A DNA stretch of 64,000 nucleotides, taken from NCBI GenBank assembly GCA_002410325.1, contig DHRK01000064.1, positions 14,062 through 78,061 on the forward strand. Direction: 5' to 3'. Origin of the DNA: Syntrophomonas sp. UBA5314 (lineage in GTDB: Bacteria; Bacillota; Syntrophomonadia; Syntrophomonadales; Syntrophomonadaceae). The stretch's first letter is position 1. Each line of letters begins with the position of its first letter. Shown in pieces: positions 43,374 through 51,510 of the stretch. Made by a program: the position numbers and the translations under genes. The notes under the pieces are model-generated. The model saw only the letters and a program-made list of their open reading frames with translations. It did no database searches and was not told the origin of the DNA.

Positions 43374-43856
43374 TCAGCACTGGCGCATGACCGTGCGGGA
43401 GGTAAGGACACCGCAAAAGCGGTTGTTTTCTTTGTAGCCCAGGGTGAAATAACTGGCCGTGGCCAGGGAGAGTTCATAATCAAAATGGCCGTTTTTTTGC
43501 TTTAGGGGAACGTCCATGGAATGAAGTAGTTCTCCGGCCTGATATATGCGCAGAAATGGCTCCCGGCTTTTACTATTCTCGGCGCGTTCCGAAAACTGAC
43601 GCCATTTCTCCTCGCTCAGGTTCCAGATAGCCCGCACCCGGTCGTCATCATGACGGATCAGCTCGACCCTGTCTTCGCCCAGGTAGGCTTCGTCGGGGGC
43701 ATATTTGAACAGTTCCTGGGCCGACTCAAATTGATAATCGTGGCGTAGATTATTCCCAGGCCGGCGCTGTCCCTCAGAACTGCGCAAGACCCAGTACAAC
43801 ATCGCGATCAGTATCAGGCTGACCGTGAGAATAAAAACAACAGGGATCATATACAT
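43374..43856 (-). CDS. Membrane-anchored DUF4912-like protein
   Basis: 160 aa. One N-terminal helix (VVFILTVSLILIAMLYWVL) is followed by a single domain with YLGEDRVELIRHDDDRVRAIW, PFLRIYQAGELLHSMDVPL and YFTLGYKENNRFCGVLTSRTV. The order of these strands fits DUF4912, a small beta domain often found in Clostridia and with a possible link to cell surface or carbohydrate proteins. ATG behind AAGGAGGT. It lies alone and divergent from the CPBP protease gene. Family assignment is by eye. Confidence 0.7.
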   Translation of the reverse strand: MYMIPVVFILTVSLILIAMLYWVLRSSEGQRRPGNNLRHDYQFESAQELFKYAPDEAYLGEDRVELIRHDDDRVRAIWNLSEEKWRQFSERAENSKSREPFLRIYQAGELLHSMDVPLKQKNGHFDYELSLATASYFTLGYKENNRFCGVLTSRTVMRQC

Positions 43857-44025
43857 ACCTCCTTGAAATCGACTTTACTTAAAAGACCATGAGAAAATTC
43901 TTTAGGCACAAGGGCGCTGTTGTTAGTATGCCCGGGCTCTTGAGCGCCTAATCGGTCCGAAACTTATACAGGCGGTTGGGGGCGGTGCTATAATAATATA
44001 AGGATTTGAAAGGGGAGGCTGCCGA

Positions 44026-44739
44026 TTGCCAGAAAAACCGCGCTGGGGATTTTTTGACCTGGTTTTGGTATATTTACCCAGCCTTTTTCTGATTACCTGG
44101 CTGGGAAGCTGGAGCCGCAATCTTCTCCACCGTTTGATGGGCGGCAGCGGCCGTACTCCAGGTATGGTGCAGGATTTCCTGTTGTCCTATATGGTCCAGT
44201 TCCTGATCTTTACCGGAATGGTTTGGTTGGTGGCCGTGTTTCTGCGGCGGGCGCATCCAAATGAACTGGGGATAAAGGGAGCAAGCCGTGAAAGCTGGCT
44301 TAAATACGGACTGGCTGGAGGGGTTTTGGTTTTCACCTTCGCCTGGGCGGCCGGGCTGGTGATTGAGCGGCTTCATCCCAACGTATCTCAGCAGAGTGTA
44401 GAAACGATTTTGCGTAGTGTGGGTTCTCCGGGACAATTTATCCTATTGCTGATAGTAGTGGCTGTGCTGGCGCCTTTGACCGAGGAGCTCTTTTACCGGG
44501 GCATGGTATATCCGGTATTTCGAGCGTATATGGGCAAGGCCTGGGGAATGGTGGCGGCCGGAAGCGTCTTCGGATTGGTTCATATGGACTTGTGGCGGGC
44601 GGTTCCCCTGGCGGTGGGAGGAATATTTCTCTGCTATGTTTATGAAAAGACCGGCAGCATATTAGTCTCAACTTTAACTCACGGGATGTGGAACGGAATA
44701 CTGGCCCTGCTCATTTACCTGAGTATGGGAATGCCCTAG
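44026..44739 (+). CDS. CPBP-family intramembrane metalloprotease
   Basis: 237 aa with about six helices. Motif 1 is EELFYRG (residues ~155-161), motif 2 FGLVHMD near 183 and motif 3 HGMWNG near 220, the metal-ligand set of CAAX-prenyl-protease/bacteriocin-processing (CPBP) proteins. TTG start behind AGGGGAGG. A TATAAT box lies at 43989-43994 with a weak -35. No bacteriocin gene is near, so a self-immunity role is not supported. Confidence 0.9.
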   Translation: MPEKPRWGFFDLVLVYLPSLFLITWLGSWSRNLLHRLMGGSGRTPGMVQDFLLSYMVQFLIFTGMVWLVAVFLRRAHPNELGIKGASRESWLKYGLAGGVLVFTFAWAAGLVIERLHPNVSQQSVETILRSVGSPGQFILLLIVVAVLAPLTEELFYRGMVYPVFRAYMGKAWGMVAAGSVFGLVHMDLWRAVPLAVGGIFLCYVYEKTGSILVSTLTHGMWNGILALLIYLSMGMP

Positions 44740-44771
44740 TGGTCTGTAACACCTAAAAATTTGGTTGACTA

Positions 44772-44800
44772 TTGACAAAAGAGGCCCTTAAAACTAAATA
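44772..44800 (+). promoter_or_regulatory. Predicted promoter of the fmdB-like gene
   Basis: TTGACA at 44772-44777, 17-base spacer and TAAATA at 44795-44800, 39 bases upstream of the start. Confidence 0.6.
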
Positions 44801-44839
44801 ATATAATGGTGAGAGATTAAACGAAGGGGGTGTATTGAT

Positions 44840-45142
44840 ATGCCGCTATATGAATACAGATGTGAAAACTGTGGCACCTTTGACAAGATGCAGAAGGTAT
44901 CTGAACCGGCCCTGGAAACGTGTCCCCGGTGCAGTGGAAAAGTAGAAAAATTGATAGGCCGCAATGTCGGTGTACAATTTAAGGGCCCCGGTTTTTATAG
45001 AACGGATAATTCCCTGGTCAAGGACCGGGTGCGGAGCCTCAACAAAGAGAGACAAAAAGACAATGAGTGCATACTCGATGGTGATGTCAAAAATTATGCA
45101 GCTCAGGCGGAAAGCACTACTAAAAAAGTTATTGAAGCCTAA
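44840..45142 (+). CDS. FmdB-type zinc ribbon protein
   Basis: 100-aa small protein with the FmdB zinc ribbon MPLYEYRCENCGTFD and ETCPRCSGKVEKLIG, i.e. two CxxC pairs, followed by GPGFYRTDN typical of the family. The C-terminus is charged. ATG follows AAGGGGGTG. FmdB proteins were first linked to amide-hydrolase regulation but occur widely and their role is unclear. A strong terminator follows. Confidence 0.92.
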   Translation: MPLYEYRCENCGTFDKMQKVSEPALETCPRCSGKVEKLIGRNVGVQFKGPGFYRTDNSLVKDRVRSLNKERQKDNECILDGDVKNYAAQAESTTKKVIEA

Positions 45143-45186
45143 AAGACGGTTTTAGGCAAGTATTTATAATACCAGCCAATATGTCG

Positions 45187-45212
45187 AAAACCCCCTTATA
45201 TGGGGGTTTTTA
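45187..45212 (+). terminator. Intrinsic terminator after fmdB-like gene
   Basis: AAAACCCCC at 45187-45195 pairs with GGGGGTTTT at 45202-45210. Confidence 0.85.
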
Positions 45213-45331
45213 AAATATGTCTCCCGCGAAGGTATAACGTTAAACCTTAGCGAAATAAAGGTTACGGAACAAATTATGGATTGAGTTGGCCAGCCTAAAA
45301 AATGCCCGACCTGGGGGAGATGAGGTGAATT

Positions 45332-46042
45332 TTGGTGCTTCTGGCTATTACCTTTGATTTTTGGAATACCCTGTACAAAGGGCCGCCTGATGCGGCAGTA
45401 TCCGGGCAAAGAGCCCTGGATGTGCAGCAGGTTCTGCTGGCTGAAGGGCTCCAGTTTGACCAGCAGACACTATCGGATGCCTTCAAAAGCGCCTGGAGGG
45501 AGGCCTACTATTCACAAAGGGTATATGGACGGGACCCGGGGCCGCGGGGACAGGTGGCTCATTTGATAAAAAAGCTGGGCATCAAACGGCTTCTCCATCC
45601 CGATGACCTTTACGATGCCTATACGACAACCCTTCTGAAGCTGCCTCCGGAAATAAACGACGGTGTTCCGGAAACCCTTGAATCTCTGGGAGAGCGTATG
45701 AAATTGGCCGTAATATGCAATACCGGAGCAACGCCGGGACTGTACCTGCGCCAAATCATGAAAAAGGACCAGCTTTTCGATTATTTTAGCCATCTGGTAT
45801 TCTCCGATGAGGTGGTTTGCGCCAAGCCCGATCCGGGTATTTTTAAGTTAACTGTCAAACAGTTGGGCTGTCCGCCTGAAAAGTCCATCCATATCGGAGA
45901 TGATCCCATTACCGATGTAATAGGGGCCAAAAGAGCAGGTATGAAAGCGGTATGGCTGGCACCCAAAGCCGATTGGCGGCTGCCGGAGGCTGATTATCAT
46001 ATTAAAGAGGTAGCGGAGTTATTGAATTTGGTGGCGGGGTGA
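45332..46042 (+). CDS. HAD-superfamily hydrolase
   Basis: 236 aa. Motif I is FDFWNTL (nucleophile D9; the usual second Asp is Trp, as in haloacid-dehalogenase-like members), motif II ICNTGAT near 131, motif III lysine in VCAKPDPGIF and motif IV IGDDPITDVIGAKRAGM near 190. The cap region is helical. TTG start behind GAGGTGA. It overlaps the comFB-like gene and begins a four-gene operon with rnhA and a cysteine-cluster protein. Substrate unknown. Confidence 0.9.
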   Translation: MVLLAITFDFWNTLYKGPPDAAVSGQRALDVQQVLLAEGLQFDQQTLSDAFKSAWREAYYSQRVYGRDPGPRGQVAHLIKKLGIKRLLHPDDLYDAYTTTLLKLPPEINDGVPETLESLGERMKLAVICNTGATPGLYLRQIMKKDQLFDYFSHLVFSDEVVCAKPDPGIFKLTVKQLGCPPEKSIHIGDDPITDVIGAKRAGMKAVWLAPKADWRLPEADYHIKEVAELLNLVAG

Positions 46043-46047
46043 ATAGA

Positions 46048-46323
46048 ATGGATGTCAATAATGTAGTGGAAAAATTGGTATGGGAACACCTGGACTCGGT
46101 AATGGCGCAAAAGCCTGATATGTGTAGATGCGCCCGGTGCCAGGCGGATGTAGTGGCCCTGGCTCTAAATCATCTCAAGCCCCGCTATGCGGTGAGTCCA
46201 ATGGGTTATGCCATAACCCGGGCGGAGATCATGGAGCAAGCTTTTTTAGTCAACGTTTTGGTGGCCATTGCCCAGGGGGTGGAGCAAGTCTATAGGAATC
46301 CCCACCACGATGAGGTGACCTAA
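46048..46323 (+). CDS. ComFB-family late competence protein
   Basis: 91 aa. Contains VVEKLVWEHLDSVM, the cysteine pattern CRCARCQADVVALALN and LKPRYAVSPMGYA, the full ComFB signature. In cyanobacteria ComFB binds cyclic nucleotides; in Firmicutes the role is unclear. ATG 46048 follows GGGGTGA; GTG 46039 overlaps the HAD stop and is an alternative. It sits directly between HAD and rnhA. Confidence 0.85.
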   Translation: MDVNNVVEKLVWEHLDSVMAQKPDMCRCARCQADVVALALNHLKPRYAVSPMGYAITRAEIMEQAFLVNVLVAIAQGVEQVYRNPHHDEVT

Positions 46324-46325
46324 AA

Positions 46326-46793
46326 ATGAAGCAGGTAACTATTTATACCGATGGCGCTTGTTCAGGGAATCCCGGACCCGGGGGCTGGGGGGCGGTGCTG
46401 CTTTATGGAGAGCACTGCAAGGAGATTTCCGGAGCCTGCCCGGAAACAACCAACCAGCGGATGGAATTAAAAGCGGTGATCGAGGGGCTTAAAGCGCTTA
46501 AGGTGCGGGGCTGGGAAGTACTGGTGCACACCGACAGCGCCTATCTGGTCAATGCCTTTGCCCAGGGCTGGTTGGATAAATGGCAAAAAAACGGCTGGAA
46601 GAACAGCCGCAAAGAAGAAGTAGCCAACCAGGATCTGTGGCGGGAATTATTGGAACTGGGTTCCCTGAACCGGATTAACTATATTAAAGTAAAGGGCCAT
46701 GCCGGGGACACCTGGAATGAACGCTGCGATGTCCTGGCCCGGGAAGCCATTAAAAAACTGTCCGACGGAGCCGGGCCGGAAGAGAGTGGGTAA
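46326..46793 (+). CDS. rnhA: Ribonuclease HI
   Basis: 155-aa enzyme cutting RNA in RNA-DNA hybrids. Catalytic acids are D9 (IYTDGACSGNPGPGGWGAV), E47 (TNQRMELKAVIEGL), D69 (VHTDSAYLVN) and D133 with the family Asn-Glu-Arg-Cys-Asp motif; the basic protrusion KWQKNGWKN is present. ATG starts two bases after the preceding stop and the gene ends by TAATG overlap with the next. All expected features intact. Confidence 0.96.
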   Translation: MKQVTIYTDGACSGNPGPGGWGAVLLYGEHCKEISGACPETTNQRMELKAVIEGLKALKVRGWEVLVHTDSAYLVNAFAQGWLDKWQKNGWKNSRKEEVANQDLWRELLELGSLNRINYIKVKGHAGDTWNERCDVLAREAIKKLSDGAGPEESG

Positions 46794-47446
46794 TGAGCAA
46801 GGTTGAACTATACCAGGGAATCGAGAATGGAAAAGATAAAATAGGGGTCAAAATAAGCGACTTTAGTGCTACACTGGATGATCTGCTGGCCGCCTGGCAG
46901 CCCCTCTGCGACGACGAGAAACTGCACAAGATGTTTGCCTCCGATTACCACTGCGCCTGCCGCGGGTGCCAGGTGAATTGCTGCCATACGGCTTACGTTG
47001 TCCCGGACCTTATTGCCTTTCGCCACATGTGCGCCCACCTTAACCTTAAGGAAAGCGAATTCGCCCTGAACTGTCTTGATCAGCAAAAGAGAAGCCTGGG
47101 TTTTTTACGCCTGTCACCCAATCCCTGTCTTTTTTTAAAGGATAGCCTTTGCACCGTATATCCAGGGCGGGCCCTGTTGTGCCGATTTTACATCTGTTCC
47201 GATATCATGGGGGATACCGAGCAGTTGATCTATTCCATTACCTGGACTGGTATTGCCGCAGCTCAGGCCTATGCCCGGGAGAAAAACCTGATCCCGCCTC
47301 ATCCCGGCGGCGGATTTACCAGTTTGGACCTGATGCTTGTCAAAACCATTGAGGAATTCAGCCGCCATCCGGGCGTGGAATACTTTCGCCATGCCAGAGA
47401 GTATGCCGAAATACCCCTAAAGCCATTCCTGCCCGAGCGCCTATAA
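46793..47446 (+). CDS. YkgJ-type cysteine-cluster protein
   Basis: 217 aa. Residues ~52-63 hold CACRGCQVNCCHT, and later CLFLKDSLCTVYPGRALLCRFYIC, together the eight-cysteine pattern of the YkgJ (Fe-S or zinc) family. The surrounding helices show no other domain. ATG overlaps the rnhA stop. It is the last gene of the HAD-comFB-rnhA unit; a terminator follows. Metal identity and function unknown. Confidence 0.88.
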   Translation: MSKVELYQGIENGKDKIGVKISDFSATLDDLLAAWQPLCDDEKLHKMFASDYHCACRGCQVNCCHTAYVVPDLIAFRHMCAHLNLKESEFALNCLDQQKRSLGFLRLSPNPCLFLKDSLCTVYPGRALLCRFYICSDIMGDTEQLIYSITWTGIAAAQAYAREKNLIPPHPGGGFTSLDLMLVKTIEEFSRHPGVEYFRHAREYAEIPLKPFLPERL

Positions 47447-47456
47447 CTAAGGAAGA

Positions 47457-47496
47457 AACCAGGGAGACCGTTCCCCCGGTTTCTCCCTGGTTATTT
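47457..47496. terminator. Bidirectional terminator
   Basis: AACCAGGGAGACCG at 47457-47470 pairs with CGGTTTCTCCCTGGTT ending at 47492 and is followed by ATTTAATT; it also serves the convergent SpoIID-like gene. Confidence 0.8.
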
Positions 47497-47498
47497 AA

Positions 47499-48476
47499 TT
47501 ACTGGTACAGTTGGGTCCACGTGGTATTGGGGAAATAGTGCTCGACGATCTGGCGGGCATTGCTTCCTCCTTGGGCCATGGCGAAGGCTCCCCATTGTTC
47601 CATCCCGCAGCCGTGCCCCCACCCGTCGCCGGTAAATACGATATTGTTCCCTTCCGCTTTAACGCCGGACAGGATCGTGGAATAGAGCTTATCAAAACCG
47701 ACTTTTTCACGCAAATCGGATGCGGGGATACTGGCCTGGCCGGCGGTGATGGTCAGGGCGCGCCCCGACGGCCCCACCTGGCTGATCTTAATATCATGGA
47801 GATCGCCAGCTTTGGCCCCCATAATTGATTTTATGGTGCTTTGGGGTATTTTAACCGTCCAGTTTTTGTATTTCTCAGGAGCTTTGGCTATCCCGTTGGT
47901 GCTTACCGGAACTATATAAGCCCCGGCTTTATCCTGAAGCTTGGGGAAGCCTTCCTGGATGCTGGCGGTTTTATCTTTGGAAAGGGAATGGAATAAGGCA
48001 TAGACGAACTTGCCCTGATAGGTGAGGACCTGGCCCCGGGTTGCGTCAACTGCGGAGGATATCGCGTCAGTAACTTTCTTTTCATCATAGGCCTGGAATT
48101 CAGTATGGTTGTCGCTAGCGTCGGTTCCGTGCTTGGAGCGGGTGCCGCCCTCGTATTCCATTAGAGCCAGGGTCATAGTTCTGGCCACAATGGCCTGGGC
48201 CTTCAGGGCTTCGGCCGGGTAATTGGACCCTATTTCGGCGGCCACCACGCCTTTTATATAGTTTTCCAATTTAATTTGCTCGGTCTTGCCGGTGGCGGTT
48301 CGGTACAGGCTTATGGTCGGTTCGCTTTTATATTTGGCCACTTCCGGCGATGGCTGCACCGGACCCGGCTGGGGTATATATTTCTTGGCCTGGTCGTTTT
48401 TGCACGCGGCCATGGAAAAGGCCAGGGTCAGCACCAAGCCCAGGATCATGATAAAATTAAATTTTTTTTTGCCCAT
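47499..48476 (-). CDS. SpoIID/LytB-domain lipoprotein
   Basis: 325 aa. N-terminal signal ends in FSMAAC, a good lipobox. The SpoIID domain spans most of the rest: ENYIKGVVAAEIGSNYPAEA (catalytic Glu), LKAQAIVARTMTL, and the GWGHGCGMEQWGAFAMAQGG end. The HSxSGG-like segment reads FHSLSKDKTASIQE, slightly divergent. SpoIID is a lytic transglycosylase used in engulfment; the lipoprotein anchor suggests a paralogue rather than the canonical membrane protein. ATG behind GGGAGGA. It is monocistronic and next to a foldback element. Confidence 0.9.
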   Translation of the reverse strand: MGKKKFNFIMILGLVLTLAFSMAACKNDQAKKYIPQPGPVQPSPEVAKYKSEPTISLYRTATGKTEQIKLENYIKGVVAAEIGSNYPAEALKAQAIVARTMTLALMEYEGGTRSKHGTDASDNHTEFQAYDEKKVTDAISSAVDATRGQVLTYQGKFVYALFHSLSKDKTASIQEGFPKLQDKAGAYIVPVSTNGIAKAPEKYKNWTVKIPQSTIKSIMGAKAGDLHDIKISQVGPSGRALTITAGQASIPASDLREKVGFDKLYSTILSGVKAEGNNIVFTGDGWGHGCGMEQWGAFAMAQGGSNARQIVEHYFPNTTWTQLYQ

Positions 48477-48497
48477 AAATAAAGCTATCCTCCCTGA

Positions 48498-48659
48498 AGT
48501 ACTCTGTTAATCCTAATTCTATATATTATCGTCGGTTAAATTTTCGCATGACTGCGTTGTCGTCAATCGTAATACGTCCAGTATTACTCATTCCTCCGCC
48601 TTGTCCTACAAAAATTTCCCTCGACGAGTAATACACAGAATTAGGATTAACAGAGTACT
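48498..48659. repeat. 162-base foldback (MITE-like) element
   Basis: The ends AGTACTCTGTTAATCCTAATT (extended to 23 bases) and its exact inverse at 48637-48659 are perfect. The interior is also imperfectly self-complementary up to a central AATACGTCCAGTATT, so the whole element can form one long hairpin. It has no ORF of its own. The element overlaps the 5' region of trmL and lies upstream of the SpoIID-like gene. Confidence 0.75.
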
Positions 48660-48762
48660 AATTATTTGTCTTAGTCTTTCCTGGAATAGATATGTTATGT
48701 CTGGTAAACTCAGGATGCATGGAGTTTGTACAGTCCAAAACCACAAGCGGGAGGATGCTGTC

Positions 48763-49221
48763 TTGCACATAGTATTAGTTGAACCGGAAATACCGCAAAA
48801 TGCTGGAAATATAGCTAGGACCTGCGCGCTGACCAGGAGCACCCTGCATCTGATTAAACCCCTCGGATTTTCTCTGGAAGACCGCTACCTGAAGCGGGCC
48901 GGGCTGGATTACTGGAATAAGGTTGAAGTAAAGGTATGGGAGAGTTTTGCAGAATGGATTGAGAGTATGCCGGATGCCGAGCTATACCTGGCCACCACCC
49001 GCACCGATTGCCGGTTTAACGAGAGGTCGTATTCAACCAGGAGCTGCTTTGTCTTTGGCAGCGAAAGCCGCGGTCTGCCAGTAGAAATGCTTGAAAAATA
49101 CCATGACCGGCTTATTCGAATTCCAATGCTTGATATAGGACGTTCCCTCAATTTGAGCAATGCTGCTGCTATCATCCTATATGAAGCTCTACGTCAGAAT
49201 AATTACGAAAATTTAGCATAA
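48763..49221 (+). CDS. trmL: tRNA (cytidine/uridine-2'-O)-methyltransferase
   Basis: 152-aa SPOUT methyltransferase that modifies the wobble base of tRNA-Leu in studied bacteria. It begins MHIVLVEPEIPQNAGNIART, then FGSESRGLP and the knot motif IPMLDIGRSLNLSNAAAIILYEALRQ. TTG 48763 is eight bases behind GGGAGGA; the open frame extends upstream into the foldback repeat but that part is not conserved sequence. Start and length match the family. Confidence 0.93.
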   Translation: MHIVLVEPEIPQNAGNIARTCALTRSTLHLIKPLGFSLEDRYLKRAGLDYWNKVEVKVWESFAEWIESMPDAELYLATTRTDCRFNERSYSTRSCFVFGSESRGLPVEMLEKYHDRLIRIPMLDIGRSLNLSNAAAIILYEALRQNNYENLA

Positions 49222-49265
49222 ATTTCCTATAAATTAAAAAAGGGATCCTCCGATAATAATAGAGG

Positions 49266-49388
49266 ACTAAGATTTGGTATATCTTTCCTCCAGGAGTATA
49301 CAAACGCTACGAAAACCGGCAGCTGCCTACCCGTATCAATGAAATACTTCAGTGGTTAGATAAATATATGGTAGGACGGGGTTTATAA
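49266..49388 (+). pseudogene. Possible gene remnant, C-terminal fragment
   Basis: An open frame without a normal start encodes about 40 codons ending RQLPTRINEILQWLDKYM-VGRGL, directly against the response-regulator start. The run has coding-like composition and resembles the last helix of alpha/beta-hydrolase or S9 peptidases (N-R...R-I...I-L-x-W-L-D-K-Y). It may be the tail of a deleted gene, or chance. ATT at 49272 follows GAGGAC, so an unusual start cannot be excluded. Confidence 0.3.
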
Positions 49389-49389
49389 A

Positions 49390-50304
49390 ATGCGGATTTT
49401 GATTGCTGAAGATGAGCCTGTTTCCAGGCAATTACTACAAAATTCGCTGCTTGAATGGGGTTATGAAGTGGTAGCGGCTAGGGACGGTCAAGAAGCATTG
49501 ACCATACTGGAACAGGCCGACCGACCCAGTCTAGCGGTGTTGGATTGGATGATGCCGGGAGCCGACGGCCCGGAAATTTGCCGCTGGCTACGCTCCTGTG
49601 AGAACGACAGCTACGTGTATGTCATACTTCTGACTGCCCGCAATCAGGAAGGTGATCTGGTCCGGGGACTGGAATCGGGGGCTGACGATTATATGGTAAA
49701 GCCGTTCAACCCCGAAGAGTTAAAGTACCGCTTACGTATCGGGCAGCGTATTATCGAACAGGAGCAAAAAATTTTACGTTTGGCGAGCACTGACGATCTT
49801 ACCGGTCTGCTTACCAGAAGGGCCTTTATGGAACGCATGGAAAGCGAGATGCACAGGATGCGCCGGGAAAACGGTATGATGGGAATAATAATCGGTGATA
49901 TCGATTTTTTTAAAACCGTGAATGACACCTATGGCCACCTGGTCGGTGATCTGGTTCTGCAGCACTTTGCCCAATGCCTCCAAGAAAACTGCCGAACCTA
50001 TGATTATGTGGGCCGTTATGGAGGAGAAGAGTTCATCATAGGCGTTCCCGGAGCCGGTTTGTTGGAGACCACCGAGATCGCCGAGCGCATACGTAACATG
50101 GTACAAAACACTTCCATACCGCTGCCGGGGAGGGATGAAGTGATAAAAATAACTGCCAGCTTCGGAGTTGATGCGGTCAATTTGCGCAATGGAAATGAAT
50201 ATATGGCGGAAGAACTGATCAACCACGCCGATGAGGCCTTGTATTTAGCCAAAGCCCGCGGTCGAAACTGCAGTATTATTTATTCTCGCGCCGACATGCA
50301 ATAA
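49390..50304 (+). CDS. Response regulator with GGDEF domain (diguanylate cyclase)
   Basis: 304 aa. Receiver domain residues 1-120: IAEDEP (acidic pocket), phospho-acceptor in LAVLDWMMPG (D53) and the T and K switch residues (LLTAR, VKPF). GGDEF domain from about 135: STDDLTGLLTRRAFMERM, DIDFFKTVNDTYGH and active GGEEF with an I-site RTYD five residues before it. So it should make cyclic di-GMP with product feedback. No sensor kinase is adjacent. It may supply substrate to the HD-GYP protein at 453-1538. ATG; no clear ribosome site. Confidence 0.95.
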   Translation: MRILIAEDEPVSRQLLQNSLLEWGYEVVAARDGQEALTILEQADRPSLAVLDWMMPGADGPEICRWLRSCENDSYVYVILLTARNQEGDLVRGLESGADDYMVKPFNPEELKYRLRIGQRIIEQEQKILRLASTDDLTGLLTRRAFMERMESEMHRMRRENGMMGIIIGDIDFFKTVNDTYGHLVGDLVLQHFAQCLQENCRTYDYVGRYGGEEFIIGVPGAGLLETTEIAERIRNMVQNTSIPLPGRDEVIKITASFGVDAVNLRNGNEYMAEELINHADEALYLAKARGRNCSIIYSRADMQ

Positions 50305-50320
50305 ATAGCTCTAAAATCAA

Positions 50321-50346
50321 AAAAGCCCCAATCGGGCTTTTTTTGT
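50321..50346 (+). terminator. Intrinsic terminator after REC-GGDEF
   Basis: AAAAGCCC at 50321-50328 pairs with GGGCTTTT at 50334-50341 and continues into TTTTG. Confidence 0.85.
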
Positions 50347-50365
50347 TATATGGTTGCCGGGGCGC

Positions 50366-50539
50366 TTAGTCAGCTGGTTGAGGCGCTTCAACCGGACAAA
50401 CGTCAGCACATAATCCGCAATCGGTACATAAATCCGCATCGATCACATATTTCTCCGCGCCTTCGCTGATTGCCTCCACCGGGCACTCGTCAGCGCAGAC
50501 GCCACAGGATGTGCATTCATCTGTGATTATGTAGCTCAT
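50366..50539 (-). CDS. 2[4Fe-4S] ferredoxin
   Basis: 57-aa clostridial-type ferredoxin. ATG at 50539 follows AAGGAGGGTAACGGCCA. The two cluster motifs are CTSCGVCADECP and CTDCGLCADVCP, each C-x2-C-x2-C-x3-C-P, with the usual pseudo-twofold symmetry. It should carry low-potential electrons in the cytoplasm. It is transcribed alone and divergent from the thiamine pyrophosphokinase gene. Confidence 0.95.
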   Translation of the reverse strand: MSYIITDECTSCGVCADECPVEAISEGAEKYVIDADLCTDCGLCADVCPVEAPQPAD

Positions 50540-50758
50540 TGGCCGTTACCCTCCTTGCTAGAAATGCATTAATAGCATTATAATGAACCACTTTTGCTTT
50601 GTCAATTTCGTGAAAAGTAGAGCAATAAGGCCTCTACAACCCGTCAAAAAGCCAATTTCCTAATTAAGAAAGAAAACTTTGCCGCCGATAAATACTATAA
50701 TAACTTTAGGGAAAAGCAGCGTCTGGTTCAGGCGGTCTTTATATCCAAATATTAGGAA

Positions 50759-51415
50759 ATGGGTTTGCTGATAATGAAATGCCTGGTGCTGGCCAACGGC
50801 GAATATGGAGATGATCTTAAAACCTATAACGAGCTAGTAGACAAGGCCGATTGCATAATCTGTGCTGATGGGGGTGCCAATTACGCTTACCAGCTGCAGC
50901 TTGTGCCGGACTGCATCATCGGCGATATGGACTCCATTGCCGGGGAGGTCAGGGACTATTTTAACCGGCTGGAAGTTCCCGTAAAGAAGTATCCCCGACA
51001 AAAAGATTTTACGGATACCCAGCTGGCTTTAAGTGAAGCAGAAGCCCGGGGCGCTGATGAGATCGTTTTAATCGGCTCTCTGGGAAAAAGGCTTGACCAC
51101 ACCCTATCCAACCTTTATTCCTGTATGGATTTGGCGGAAAGGGGAATCAAGGTATCTCATCACGCTCCTGAAATGCAAGTCCATCTGGTTACCGATGAAC
51201 TGCGGCTCAAAGGCGGAGCCGGGGATCTGGTTTCCGTGCTGGTTCTAAGCGACCGGGCCACAGGGGTAAGCGAAGAGGGGTTTGAATACCCTCTGCAAAA
51301 AGCGGTGCTGGCCAAGGGCAACCCCTTTGCGGTATCCAATTTGATGGTGGGGGAGGATGCGACTATCACTGTTGATGAAGGGGTTCTGGCCGTTTTTCAC
51401 TACCACCGGCGGTGA
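50759..51415 (+). CDS. Thiamine pyrophosphokinase
   Basis: About 218 aa (213 if ATG 50774 is used). Transfers pyrophosphate from ATP to thiamine to form the cofactor needed by IlvB among others. Motifs: CADGGANYAY, IIGDMDSI, YPRQKDFTDTQLA and GSLGKRLDHTLSNL, the active-site and ATP residues of the family; the C-terminal beta domain ends in VSNLMVGEDATITVDEG. Neither start has a strong ribosome site. It precedes cdaA by about 95 bases. Confidence 0.93.
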   Translation: MGLLIMKCLVLANGEYGDDLKTYNELVDKADCIICADGGANYAYQLQLVPDCIIGDMDSIAGEVRDYFNRLEVPVKKYPRQKDFTDTQLALSEAEARGADEIVLIGSLGKRLDHTLSNLYSCMDLAERGIKVSHHAPEMQVHLVTDELRLKGGAGDLVSVLVLSDRATGVSEEGFEYPLQKAVLAKGNPFAVSNLMVGEDATITVDEGVLAVFHYHRR

Positions 51416-51510
51416 AAGGTGTCAGGCAAAAATTAATATACATTAAAAGGGAGATTATTTACAATAGGCATAATGAGGACTAGATATACAGGTCTTTGGA
51501 GGAGTAAACA

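Noticed and set aside
48601..48762. Longer trmL N-terminus
   Set aside because: It translates the foldback element; the family start is TTG 48763.
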